Shown here one piece after another: positions 12,186 to 23,623 of a DNA stretch of 64,000 bases (positions are counted from its first letter, which is position 1; every line of letters begins with the position of its first letter). The DNA is from Coniferiporia sulphurascens (lineage: Eukaryota; Basidiomycota; Agaricomycetes; Hymenochaetales; Hymenochaetaceae). A program made the position numbers and the translations under genes. Under the pieces are notes generated by a model, which saw only the letters and a program-made list of their open reading frames with translations, searched no databases and had not been told where the DNA came from. The stretch spans positions 434,001 through 498,000 of the forward strand of contig NBBA01000006.1 in NCBI GenBank assembly GCA_002794785.1, read 5' to 3'.

Positions 12186-12692
12186 TCAAGCGCTGCAGTA
12201 TTGCGACACAGCGAAGCTATGCGTGAGCTGGATTTCAAATACAGGCGTCGCCTGCAACGCCTTAAGGCTCAGCTCCCGTTCCAGCTCGGTAATTCTCTCG
12301 CACGTCACGATCCCGCCTTCCGCCAGCGCTCGCACTGCGTCCAAAAACCACCTCTTGCAGTCGAATGTACCGCCAGCTGCGCCTTGGACCACACGAACGG
12401 TGCTCAAATGAGCATGGAAGAGCTCTGTAAGGACTTTGAAGTCTCCGAGGGTACGCAAGTCCGCGAGACGCACAACGAGGACGACGCTTATGAGGCTTGC
12501 ACCTGGATTGTAGTTTTGGCAGACTTCGTACTTCCATCTGTTCGTGGCGGGATCGTTCTTGCAGTGGAATTGCGCTCCCATGGAATTGAGTGTCTGGGAC
12601 GACTGTGCGGCGAGGAAGAGGGACCAATGCCAGGTGTAGCTGTTTCCTCGATAGAAGAACAGGGCGTATAGGGAGCCGGACTGAAATGCCAT
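12186..12692 (-). CDS. small DUF6914-like protein A, copy 1
   Basis: Single-exon 168-residue frame, ATG at 12692. Visible features are LYALFFYRGNSYTWHWSLFL at the start, a WKYEV strand, a VVLVVRLADL strand, FDCKRWFLDAVRAL and a C-terminal helix of charged residues. Length and strand pattern suggest one compact domain; I associate it with fungal DUF6914 from memory, function unknown. It is about 88% identical by eye to its inverted twin at 35485-35988. Many open shadow frames on the other strand come from GC-rich third positions and are not genes. Confidence 0.75.
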   Translation of the reverse strand: MAFQSGSLYALFFYRGNSYTWHWSLFLAAQSSQTLNSMGAQFHCKNDPATNRWKYEVCQNYNPGASLISVVLVVRLADLRTLGDFKVLTELFHAHLSTVRVVQGAAGGTFDCKRWFLDAVRALAEGGIVTCERITELERELSLKALQATPVFEIQLTHSFAVSQYCSA

Positions 12693-14076
12693 GTTTTACT
12701 GGTCACATAGTATCAGCTGATCATTACGATTGGAATGAAGGGTTTGCTGTACTTACGGTATAGCGGGAAGTCTCCACAGGAGGTTTAAAGGATATACAGA
12801 TGTCCAGCGAAACGGCTGAGATCTGGGTTGCTCTGCCTCCGTGTACACATCCTTATATGTTCCTTGAGTAAAGCCACGGCGAAAGCCACGACACACATGA
12901 ATAAGCCCACATCTACTTTTTTGAAAGACTCCGCGGTTTGTACGTGTAGTAAATTGTTGTTCTTTCTTTGATTCAGGGAAATTTATCTAGAAAAATAAAG
13001 GAAATGTGATTACTTCCAGCCACGACACCATTCTGCCGAAGTTCGGAATCTCAGATAATTACACCCTGGATAAGCCACTGGACTTTCCGCGGGTATAACA
13101 GTTTCAGGTCGGATACTGCTGATACGGCACGGGAATGGCATTGGCACCATTTTTTGAAGTGATACATGTGGTCGAGACGGAAGATATTAAAATTTTCTCT
13201 TTCACAAAGAGTACTTCACATTTTGAGTCTGCACGACATGCATCATTCCATCAGATTGGGTGGATTTTCCCGCGCTGTGCCATGCATATGGGGCTGGTTT
13301 AAAAAAAACAAGAGAACTGAGAACTCGATTTGAAGATCCAATGCAGCACAGCCATCCATGCCTAAATGCAGGCGTTGCCTGCACAAAAGAGGTAACATGA
13401 TGACGTGTTCTCGGCTTGTTCCGCGCTGCAGCTTTCGTTCCTCTGAGTGTTCATCGTTCGTTGAGCACATATCATTGGGACGGTTCAGACATCCTTGAAA
13501 TCCTGGGGCACAAGAAAAAGTCGGACCTGCCTCGCAAAAACGCCGGGGTTCTCGGGACTTGGCCCCGGAGCCCCAGCCGAAAGTGGCTTGATCTGCGGCC
13601 ACCCTTTCAACACAGGTCGTAACAAATAGCGTCAAACCGTCCACTCCCATCGATTTTACGCGCAGATAGACCACTAGTATATCAAGATCCGGGTAGCGGC
13701 CGGGGGAAATAAAGTCAACCGGCCTTACGGCTCGGAGGCTTGAGCGACTCCACCCAGGAGCCACAATGCAACGGGTCCTTGTTTTTTTCTACGCACCACC
13801 AAAAGAGCATCAGGCCACGTAGGAATAGTATGGCCAGTGTGGCCCGCTCCACTCCTGTAATTGGCCAGGAAGGTGGCTTTTACGAACTGACTGTTAATAT
13901 AAAGAACCGTCTTTCCCGTCTTCAGGAACACAGTACCAACTCACGAAATACGACGTTTAGTCTACGTCAACCCATCCTCCTTCAATCTCTCGTTTTATCT
14001 CTAATTTAAACGTACGTTATCAACCATCTTCTTGCTTCGTGTTAAACCTGAAGCATTATACCAGTACCACGGCATC
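12693..14076. other. bidirectional intergenic region between genes A and B
   Basis: About 1.4 kb between two divergent small genes, so it carries both promoters. It is conserved in patches with 34197-35484 of the other arm, for example 13420-13450 and 13720-13790. I see no reading frame conserved between the arms in it. Confidence 0.6.
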
Positions 14077-14619
14077 ATGACACTCATCGCAGCGCCCTCC
14101 CCAATCTTCGAACCTAATGTGCTTTATGCTGTGCTCCTATACCGAGGTGACTGCACGTCCTGGAGCTGTGCGCTCTTCGTTCCGGACCCCGCGACGCCTG
14201 AGTCTACCGCAGGCATTGGCACGCGCGGGCTGGTGTGTCACTGTACGGACAAGAATGCGGCGAATCGCTGGACGTACGAAGTCGTTTCACCAAGCACACT
14301 CGACCTGCGCGCACGCCTGGTGGCTGGTGCACGGCTTGCCGACCTTTCGTACTTCGGCTCACACGAGGACGTCGCAGCGAGCGTCGAGGAAGTCCTGCGC
14401 TCGGTGCCCGTGCGCCCCAACGCGCATCGCAGCGTGTTCAACTGCCAAACGTGGATGCTCGACGGTGTCGCTGCGCTGTACGACGTCGGCTTCTTGAACT
14501 GCATCGATACGTCCGAGCTCGAGCGCGAGCTCATCAGTGCTGCAACATTCGCAGCGCATACCCGCCAGGAGGACAGTAGCTTTGTTATGATTACGTCAAA
14601 GCACTGCTCAGATAGTTGA
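14077..14619 (+). CDS. small DUF6914-like protein B, copy 1
   Basis: I take the ATG at 14077, giving 180 residues (MTLIAAPSP). The upstream ATG at 14032 would add 15 residues that are absent in the twin at 33654-34196. The layout is as in protein A: VLYAVLLYRGDCTSWSCALF, an HCTDKN turn followed by RWTYEVV, a GARLADL strand, FNCQTWMLDGVAAL and an ELERELISA helix. Function unknown. A and B are diverged paralogues within one arm, and each is closer to its counterpart in the other arm. Confidence 0.75.
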   Translation: MTLIAAPSPIFEPNVLYAVLLYRGDCTSWSCALFVPDPATPESTAGIGTRGLVCHCTDKNAANRWTYEVVSPSTLDLRARLVAGARLADLSYFGSHEDVAASVEEVLRSVPVRPNAHRSVFNCQTWMLDGVAALYDVGFLNCIDTSELERELISAATFAAHTRQEDSSFVMITSKHCSDS

Positions 14620-15613
14620 TCGGACGCATTCCGCCTGCATGGACATTCTTCAGTTTCATATTTCCTTATTTTGAGTTGTATCTAAGCATTGTATTGTTAA
14701 TATCCCCATATCATAGTTGTAATATGACGGTAGTCTTGAAAAATTGGCTCGAGCTTCACTTGATTTAATACAAATTGCAATTTTGCTATGTAAATACTTG
14801 TTTTTATTACTATATGCTGTGCCCATTTATGATTGATAGAACCACATATCGGCAAGCCCTCCATACTCAATAGTACGATTGATACAAATGCGTGTATCAC
14901 TAGATGATCACGATTGGGAATTAAGGCCTTTCGAAGGCTGATCATAAAGAATCAATATTAATGATCGACAGACACTTATAGAATATCCCATAGCACAATG
15001 CAAAATCGCTTACAAAGCTACAACAAGCTTGGAAGTATTAAATGTATGCTTTTCCAGTCCGAGGCTCAGTCTATCCCCACATTACCAGCCATAGAACGCG
15101 AAAGATAACAGAGGGGACAGGACACGGGCGAATTGGACTCTTCATGAGTCCAGATGGTCATGTAAAGTCTTGCCAAGAGAAAGGGGCTTTCCTTCCTCAA
15201 CACAGCTTCATAAGTGTACGGAGGTCTTATATTAGCACAGAAAGAAACTGATGGAATTTATTCAGTCCATTGCAAACGTTCAAGTTCAGGGACGTAGATC
15301 ATGACGATGATGCCTAAAGAGACTTCTGACTTCCACGGATAAACGAGCATCAATCAAGCTTACATAATCTGATTGTGTTAAAATCAGCTTTATTCCAAAA
15401 CATACTAAAAGCCCGACGATTCAGGCCGGGAAAAGCCTATAAATCCACTTTAAACAAACGATTGCTAGAGTATGTCACAGTCCTTTTTTTAGTGAATCTT
15501 CATACGTTTTCTTACCGCAGAAGATTAAAAGCGAGCTGCGAGACAACCTCAGGCCAAAAGAAGGCTTTGAATGTGACCCGCTGTCACAGTATAGCAGCCT
15601 GCTCCCAACGACG
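14620..15613. other. intergenic, AT-rich, nothing recognised
   Basis: About 1 kb of AT-rich DNA between the end of the left arm and the RING gene. No conserved frame is seen. It should contain the promoter of the RING gene. Confidence 0.5.
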
Positions 15614-18253
15614 ATGTCGAATGCGAGCCGCCCAACAAGCCCTTCCGCGAAGCGTGTCAAGCTGGAAAGTGATAACGAAATGGATGAGACAATAGATGAA
15701 GAAACTGTAACAGATGAACATGACGAGGAACTTGACGGGGACTATTGCAGCATTTGCCTACAACTTTTTGTTGACAGGTCCGTCATACCTGAGTGCTCGC
15801 ATGAGTTCTGTTTTGACTGCATTCTTACTTGGACAGGTTTGCGCTCTTTCCGTATATCCTCAGAATGCCTACTCACAAGCGGGAGCTCCAGGCCAGTCCA
15901 GGCGATGTCCGCTGTGCACTCGGACGATTGGGCCATACCTGATTCACCACATCCGATCTAACTTTGACTATCAAAAATGTCATCTTCCGCCACTAAGGTC
16001 GTCCCCACCACCGATCAGACCACTTAGACCCATAGCCCGGCCTTTAGCATCCCGAAGGACTGCCCGGGAGCGTCAATGGGGAAGGAGGGAACGGCGTGAA
16101 AGGGACGTAGTTGACGAACTTGAACGGGCCATAGACAGACGAAGATGGGTTTATCACAATCATCTATACGCAAAGGTTCGTCGTTACTTGGTGGAGATGA
16201 AGGCGAAATACATTCTTATCCGCGCGGCTTCATTTCCGAACGCCACAGCATGTAGCGTCCAATACTTTCACGCGCTATCGGCCGTTCCCGACACCGACTC
16301 AGTTTGCAGCTTCGCAGGACTATGTTAGTCGCGCGACTGTTTTTATCCGTCGCGAGCTTCGTGTTTGGGTTAATCTAGATGTCGAGGTAAGTTATAATAT
16401 TGACTTAAGTTTCAGCCACCAGACGCATCACTAACAACTGACCTTAATTAATCTATTAGTTCTTGACGACCTTCATTTTGTCGCTTTTAAAAGCTATAGA
16501 TATTCGTTCCGAGTCAGCGATAAAGCTGTTGGCAGAGTTTCTGGACATGGATATACCATACGCGGAAGGAAGGCGGTTTCCCAATGCTGAGCAATTCGCG
16601 CACGGTGAGTAATTTGGTCAATTATGGTTTACCGCTGGATGATTATGATTGGCATTCTTGTTTACAGAATTGTTCTGATCATGGGCTTCTTTACTTCACA
16701 GAATTGTACAGTTACCTTCGCTCACCATACAAGTCTTTATCAGCATACGATGCCAATGTTCAGGTTAGTCCTCTGCAGCATGTGTTCTTCGAATCAGCGC
16801 TGTTAATACACGTTTTAATTAGTACGACATACCGAAGGATAATCGCCGGTTAATGTCTGCAGAAGCTGAAGGACTCGCCCAGGGCAAGGACCATGGATTG
16901 CAGTCGCATCTATCACAGGAACCTCAACACGTTCCTTCCTTTCGCAACGGAGGTGGCCCATCTCAGCCAAATTTGAACAACTGCAGTCCGAGTGACGACC
17001 TGCAACTTGATTCTTCCCACCTACATATCATGCTCCCAAACGTCCGGGAGGAAGAAGTGCGCCCTCGGAAATGGAGCGGTCCAACTGTCGAACTTACCGG
17101 ACCGTCGAACTCACTCATTGAGGCTTCGCCCTCCCACACCAATTTATACACGCTCCCCCATGCATCTATGGTCCAATCAAGTGACCAACGAAACCGTGCC
17201 AAGGGCAAGCAACGAGCGGAGTCAACGGACGACTTAGCAACGCCTGTCACATACGGTCACAGTCACGTCGATAGCATTCCTCTGATTCGATCTCCAATAA
17301 ATGTCCAGGCTTCAGGAGGTGACGCGGAGGATGCGCATGATAATATATCCACGACAAAAACCAGTGGACGGGAGGGCGCACACCACCGAGATAATAGACA
17401 TCGAGTAGACCCGCTCGACCAGTTGCAGCGATTACCTGCGAGCAAGTCAACAGAAACAAAGCAATTTCAAATCCGTACTAGACGCGATCCTCTCCTAATT
17501 GCACGCGCGCACTTAACCAAAGCTAGAGGCAATACAGAGGCAGAGACCTCGCCAATATTCTCGACACATTCAGCCGATGTCGTTACCGCGCCTACGGTCG
17601 ATCACACAGAGCTCAAAAGAAACCCACGGAGAATGAATGAATGTCCGTCGTTACTTTCACGGATTACCGGTTCATTGGCGCCCTACGAGCAGCCTGAGAC
17701 AAACCCAACTTTGACACCGAGCCCGGCTGTGACAACAAACGACCCGATCTACGACTTAGACAGTCGGCGCAATGGCGTAGACGTAACTGCTTCTCAGACT
17801 CAATTAACAGCCGATCGAACGAAGGCAGCGAATAGGAACGGGAGCAGTCGTAACGGTTTAGCGTGTACTGCGGAACTACCGTCGTCGGCCCGCTCCGTGA
17901 CAGAAGGGAATAACACGGACGCGCGTCTTAGGTTGCTGCGTCGCTTAGAGGCGGAAAAAGCTCAGCAATCTGTCGTAAAACATACTCCCGCCTCTGGCGA
18001 CGCCGACTGTGGAAGGGAAGACACGGGTGCAAATGTAAATGAAGATTCTCACATAGACTTTTCTCATTCCGCCCCAGGGCCTGTTGGTCGTTTAATTAAT
18101 GACAGTGCCGCTACTACACAGGGCGAAGCTTACGGACCCGTGGAAACGGAAGCAAAATTGCGTGCACGGGTCCGACTAAGGATGAAGCTAGCCATAGAGA
18201 AATCCGCTTTGTCTCTTACGAGTCCCCATGACCGCGCCTATCAAGCGGAATGA
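15614..18253 (+). CDS. TOPORS-like RING-finger E3 ligase
   Basis: Six exons: 15614-15836, 15892-16175, 16249-16386, 16460-16604, 16702-16763, 16823-18253. All joins keep frame and use GT...AG. A C3HC4 RING spans residues about 46-85 (CSIC, CSHEFCFDC, then CPLC across the first intron). After it comes the part that identifies TOPORS: an arginine-rich helix, a DYVSRATVFIRRELRVWV block and then LYSYLRSPYKSLSAYDANVQYD, the fungal match of the HEFISFARSPFNMAAFD segment of animal TOPORS. The long C-terminal exon is low-complexity, Ser/Thr-rich and probably disordered. TOPORS proteins act as nuclear ubiquitin and SUMO ligases; activity here is inferred from the RING. No neighbour suggests a specific partner. 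Confidence 0.85.
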
Positions 18254-18922
18254 CGAGGAAAGGAGAAATAATTAGCGCAAGGTCATTGATTTTCACGGGT
18301 CGGGACGGGGCTGATCTTGCGGATGTATCCAGAAAGGCTCCGTCAGTGCAGTTGTCTTGTCCGTCCAAGACAGAATTGTATACTATGTGCTTTTTAATGT
18401 TGTTATTTTTGAAAATAATAGCGCGCTATGTTGGGTTCATTAAAAGGAACCGGTATCAATCCATCTGGCATGAGCCCCAGCTCCGAGAGTTCGCGAAATA
18501 ATTAATATGGCTAATTCGAAACAAATCGTTCCAAACGACGGTTCAGTATTAAGCAAACAACTGTGAATATCTAGTCCGTCCCGCTAAATCATCGCGCTAA
18601 GTCCCGATATCAAACATAGTACATGAGTGAACCAGATAATAATAAGGGCTATCGTGTACAAGATTATAGCAGTAGAAAGTAGAGTGTTTGATGGGGTGTT
18701 GGAAACACAACGGGCACCATAGATAATTGTCCGTCCAGTATATCAGATAGATGGTGAAAAACCTCGCGCAATTACGCGGAGGAAAAAAGAAAGGGAATCA
18801 TCGAAAAAGCGAGAATAGGAAAAACAAAGCGAAGGCGGCTCCCAAGCAACTGCTTTATCGTACATTATTATTAAAGTCTTTAGGTCTGTATCCGTTTCTG
18901 CTTTAGCAGTTGTCGGCTTATG
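18254..18922. other. convergent intergenic region
   Basis: About 670 bp between the stop codons of two converging genes, AT-rich, with no frame or element recognised. It would hold both 3' ends. Confidence 0.55.
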
Positions 18923-20549
18923 TTATTCGGGATCTTCGTCATCTGGAGAGTGAGAGCGCAATGTGCGCGACTGTCTCTCGGTCGTTATCGTTGTTTCGGT
19001 ATTGCGAATAGGGTCGAAGCGTGTTGTGCGCACCGGGGCTGGCGGGGTGCGGATCTCGTGAAGTCGTAGTGAGCGTTCACCCTCCGAAGCACGTCGAGTT
19101 TCTGCGCGACTCGAAGGGCCTACCAAGAAAAAATATTAATTTTTTGGACATCATATACATAAAGCGTACTCACCAGCAACAGAATACGTATACAGAGATG
19201 GCCCCTGTCGTGCTCCTAAGGATGAGTGTGGACGAGAAGAGGGTCCCGGCAAAGTTTCCGACCACACAGGTCTGGGTTCAAGCGTGAACGGTGGAGGGAT
19301 AGTATGTGACGGCAGATGCGTCGGCCTCGAGAAAGGCATCGCTGATGAACGCGGATGCGGGCTACGAGAGGCACCCGATGGTGGGCGGGGAACGAGACTG
19401 CCCTGAGGACCGCCGGCTTGCATATCGAAAGGTCGGTGAGGTCCTCGGTCAAGCTGCAATGGCGGCAGATGGACAAAGTGCGCCGGTAGTTCATGGTCTG
19501 AGTGCTCGGGGTCATATGAGCCTGCACTCATTTGGCCTTCACGAAGCAAGTTAGGCGCGACAGGCGGAAGGCGAAGCGGGTGCTCTGGAGACACCGAGAG
19601 AGGATATGGTGGGGAACCTACGCTCGCCCCGGGAACACCAGGGCCCGTAAGAACGCCTGTCTCGTAGGGCCTACCGAAGGGTGTTATCGCTGAAGTATTA
19701 AAGAAAGTGTCGTGTTGTGGTTCGGGTGCCGACCCGCGACGCGGCGTGGACCAACCAGTGCGGCCCGCATGAGGAAGCAGTGGCGGCAAACCTAGACCGC
19801 GAGTATGGTCAGGAAACGGTATGCCCATACCGGGGTCGCTTGGGCGGGCACCGATTGGTCTCTGTACAGTGCTTGAAGAGCCTTCGGCAAAACTGGGGTT
19901 CGTATGAGTTGGCGGCAAGAACGAAGATGAGACAGTTGTGTAAGGTCCGGGTTGCCATGTCCCCGACCTCTGTGATGTTGGATGAGTGGACGGGGCAGGG
20001 ATATCTTTAGATCCTTTTCTTTCTTTCTGACGCTGGTTCTAAGGACAATGGAGATGAAAGTCAGAATTCTTACGCGCCCACTCCTTGTATTTTTAGTTCT
20101 GTTGATTCCCGGTACTCACTTGGAACCACACCTAGCAGAAGTAAGGAATGAGTTTAGAGAACTTGCTGATTGACGATGCGGCCGCTTACCTGGACTTTAC
20201 GGGCGCTAAGACCTATCTGCCTACCCACCTCCTCGCGCACAGCAGTCGTGGGGAAACGTGACTGAACCGAATTGATCGCCGAAGCAGTGCAGTAAGAGTT
20301 TATGTTTAGTTTCGGTGAGAGCGGATATTAAAAGTGGCCCATACCTTTGCAAGAAGTGCGTGGAGGACATCCAACTGATGCTGAGTCGTAAGCTGACGGG
20401 TTCGTTTTGGCTTCTGTGTTGGCGCAGTCGTAGGTCCAATGCCCGAGCCCGAGCCCGCGCCCGTGACGACAGGAACAGGTCTGGAGGTGGTGTACCCGGC
20501 ATGAGACCCCTGGTCAGTCTCTCTCGTGAAGTCGTCGTCCTCTTCAAGT

Positions 20550-20581
<32 letters not shown>

Positions 20582-21089
20582 TTCACCGTAAGAGTCGGTA
20601 AGTGAAGGACTAGGACTTGCGCGTCCGGGATCACCGTGATGGTGGCGCTGCTCCCGTCCCTCCTCCTCTGAACGAGGGACGCGTCCGGAGGTCCGCATAC
20701 GCTTCCTCGGGCGACGTGATTCTATGGCTGAATCTGTGCTGCGCTTTCTGCGACGCGTTGTGGAGTGCGATGGAGATGACAGCTCGCCGAGATGCCAACA
20801 GGCAAATGTGGGCACTACCGAGGACACGAAAGCCAGGCCGGAGCTTGCGGGAGACCTGCGAAATATATAGCATGTAACCAACGGTTTGCGTAATGGCACT
20901 TTTATCGCGCTGTTCCGCAAGCGCGCATTTGCGTTTAAGGTGCACGGATTCACTTACATCCACGGACGGAAAGAAGCGCAGGAAGAGAGCAGGCTCGCTG
21001 GCCGAATGCGGTGTGCCAGTAGGCTTTCGGTCGTTAAGAGAAGTAGCAGCCGAGGCAGGCGATTGAAGGTCCTCGGTGTCTCCGGTCAA
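18923..21089 (-). CDS. homeodomain transcription factor
   Basis: The homeodomain is assembled from four exons: one ending at 20345 (KRTRQLTTQHQLDVLHALLAK), 20190-20261 (SRFPTTAVREEVGRQIGLSARKVQ), a 12-nt micro-exon 20120-20131 (VWFQ), and 19174-20038 starting NQRQKERKG. This gives the helix-3 signature KVQVWFQNQRQK. The last exon is 18923-19119. Before the homeodomain lie a basic stretch (RRRKR, RPRKRMR; likely nuclear localisation) and a run of ten Asp residues followed by acidic residues. After it comes a long Pro/Ser-rich tail typical of activation regions. The N-terminal exon is uncertain: coding-like sequence runs up to about 21089 but no good ATG is in frame there, and the first clear in-frame ATG is at 20698. 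Target genes unknown. Confidence 0.85.
20120..20131 (-). other. 12-nt micro-exon coding VWFQ of the homeodomain
   Basis: On the minus strand the bases GTGTGGTTCCAA lie between an acceptor (TTCTGCTAG) and a donor (GTGAGTACC). Both neighbouring exons end or begin in phase 0 (KVQ before, NQRQK after). Without this exon the helix-3 core WFQ is missing. Flanking introns are 58 nt (20132-20189) and 81 nt (20039-20119). Confidence 0.88.
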
Positions 21090-23623
21090 TGAAGCGAAAA
21101 AAGGGTTGGTAATTCAGTTTGGTACGGGCAGCACCCGAGATCGCGACAAAGGAACGAGAAGGGGTTGAGTCACAGAGTCAGTAGAAGGGGATAGACGACA
21201 GCATATCATAGAAAGCCCGCGCCAAGCAGAAGGATCGTATATGCCAGAAAGAAGGGGGAGGAAGGGACGGGAGAGCGAAGTTCGAGTTAAGCTAGTCCAG
21301 GGGAAATTCGATGAGTGGCCGACCCCAGACAGACGAATCAGTCGCGGGTTCGCGGAATTCGCTGGCGCTCAGAGCGATACGAAGAGAGCCGCATTCATTG
21401 CCGTGACAATAGCTCTGCTCCGGAGCGGAGAACGGATCGGGTCGATGGAAAAAAAGAAGAAGCTGTACCGTTGCATTATTAATAATATCGGGTTGCAACG
21501 GCAGCAATTGGTGTTGAAATTACCCAGAATTACGGCGGCGGCGGCGGTGGCGGCGGTAAAGCCCAGGGGCCTGGGCTTGCGCGTTCGAAAACGACCAGAG
21601 TAGGGGTTCGATAGCCGATATCGAAGGAGAAAAGTGGATGAGCCAACGGGATTTCGAGCAAATGAACATATGAAGGGCGAGATGGCGACGAGAAACGGGT
21701 AGAAAAAACACGGCAAGAGGGGGGGAAGGAAAGCAGAGCCCGGCTGAGCGCGATCACTTGTCAACGAGAGAGAAAAGTCCTAGCAACTGATTAAAAAAAA
21801 AATGAATAGGCGAGCCGCGAGTGGCAACAGTCGTAATCCTGTTGGAATAGAATTTCCTCCCCCGATCGAGCGGAGATAGAACCCGGCGGCGCGCACAGCA
21901 AACCCTATATGTATTGGTGTCGATCATCATTATGCACAATTGATCAGGCACTGCTTAGTGTAACCTGCAATTTTGCCCCCGGAGATCTCAGTCTAGTCGA
22001 TGGACGGACTGGACACGGCCAACGAACATCGCAAGTATGTCGGTCCCGTACATCATAGTGCGTGCGCGGAAGTCGTCTGAGGAGTTGCGCGCTTCGCGTA
22101 CAGAGAAAACGACCCGGGTGACCAGGTCTCCGGCGGCAGGGGTACCTCATATGTAAAACAGTGCACACCAGAGAAGCATCGAACATTTGGTAACGGGTCT
22201 TATCCAATTTGGATGATTAGTACCCCCGAGTTTTTTTCTCTCTTTCTCTTTCGTCAACTCCGCTTGACACATAGCCGGCCATTTTACCACCTGATGGCAA
22301 TCTAATCCGCGATATCTAGAAGGGATGCGTCGGAGTGAACTTTCGGAAGTCCGGCGCGTCCCTTTGTGCCTTCGACGCGCGCCCCATAAGCAGCTGAATA
22401 CAGGCAAGTCTTTGCTTCTCCCCAATTGTTCTCGGAGTCCGACGCCGTTATCAGCAAGAAAAGCGGAACTGCTGACTTTCTCGTATGTGAAGGTGTAGGA
22501 GGGTTTAGCGCGCCCAACGGACCACGCTACCTATCGTTGGGATGTCGATTAATTTCGTTCATACTTACCTGTTCGTCCCACACTCACACGTTTGTCTAAG
22601 CCATTAGCGACGGCTCCCAATAAACCTGTGAGGATCCTATTCTGCTTGCGCGCCCGGATGTGCAGCTAAACAGGAAAATGAAAGCTTCTCAATACAAAGG
22701 CGGCGTGCTTGTACATAACCTACATCTTTCCAACTTACTTTAAATTACTCCTATTGCACTTATCCACGCGAGCTCCGCAAGCGCTTAGGGCACACCTATT
22801 TTCAGATCTGGAAGAGCCAGCGCGTCGGTTGACTATTACCCTCTTTTGGATGTGAAAGCACGCGATGGATCGCGCGAGTCGATTATGATGCTGTTATCAT
22901 TTTATATGCGAGGTTCGTGTGATGGTGTACAACGATTCAACTGCGATCCAAATCTCGAGGGAAGGCCTTCGGGCGAAATTATGTGGCTACAAAGGAGCTG
23001 TCAGTAAGTATTGGTCCCGTCCGGACCACAATGAGTCGGCGTAATTTGTTGCAACCTATGTGCGGAGCATCAGCACCTTGAGAGACTATACTTTAATGGT
23101 GGAAGAAGCCAGACTGGCGCGTAAACGCGTGCGACCAGACGGAGCACTCTAGAAACAGCGAGATCATGGGTGTTCATTGGGTGGACAAATGTGGCTTCCT
23201 TGCTTTAAGGCTTCTGGATTCGATGAAGCTCAGCTATTCAGCGAAGACTATGAGGCGTCCATTTATTCACACGCACGGGTCGAACACGACGGGCCGCCCG
23301 AAGTTGGGGCTAAGACAACTCAGAATATGAACGCTGCATTAGTCCTCACACTGTGGCTGCGTATGGTTCATCTCTGGAGATACGGTCGGATATCCAGAAG
23401 TCGGCCCGAATGTAATTCGGACAACGAGGACCATCCACTGCGTGTGGTAGCTTGACGAAGAGGGATTAAGGCTTAATGACTCAAAAACCAAAACTTAAAG
23501 AAAAAGAAAACCAAATGGTCACGTGTTGAGGGATCGGCTAAGCTTAGGTTAGGGCGGCCGTGACCTTCCATATCCGCGCAGTTACCTTAGGCGTGCTGGA
23601 CGACTCAACGACACGCAGAATAC
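21090..23623. other. long intergenic region with GGC tract and palindrome
   Basis: About 2.5 kb between two divergently transcribed genes, so it carries both promoters. At 21535-21557 there is a GGC-type triplet tract, followed at 21559-21578 by the palindrome AAGCCCAGG-GG-CCTGGGCTT. The ORF at 23177-23455 (+, 92 residues) has no recognisable motif. Nothing else is identified. Confidence 0.5.

Larger units (their letters stand above)
8280..14620 (+). repeat. left arm of about 6.3 kb inverted segmental duplication
   Basis: This segment matches the reverse complement of 33654-39880 along its length. The matches include non-coding stretches, for example around 9508-9650 against 38690-38800, the F-box promoter at 10030-10160 against 37940-38070, and 13250-13450 against 34900-34960. 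Gene order in the arm is relic F-box, F-box (+), DUF6914-like A (-), DUF6914-like B (+). The right boundary falls close to the stop codon of gene B; beyond it the arms no longer match. The left boundary is less sharp, about 8280. Confidence 0.85.

Noticed and set aside
20306..20953. A continuous frame beginning with GTG (reads as NPCTLNANAR) as the start of the homeodomain protein.
   Set aside because: GTG is not a normal start in fungi, and the upstream part overlaps a likely intron with donor GTAAGT near 20955; the N-terminus is left open.
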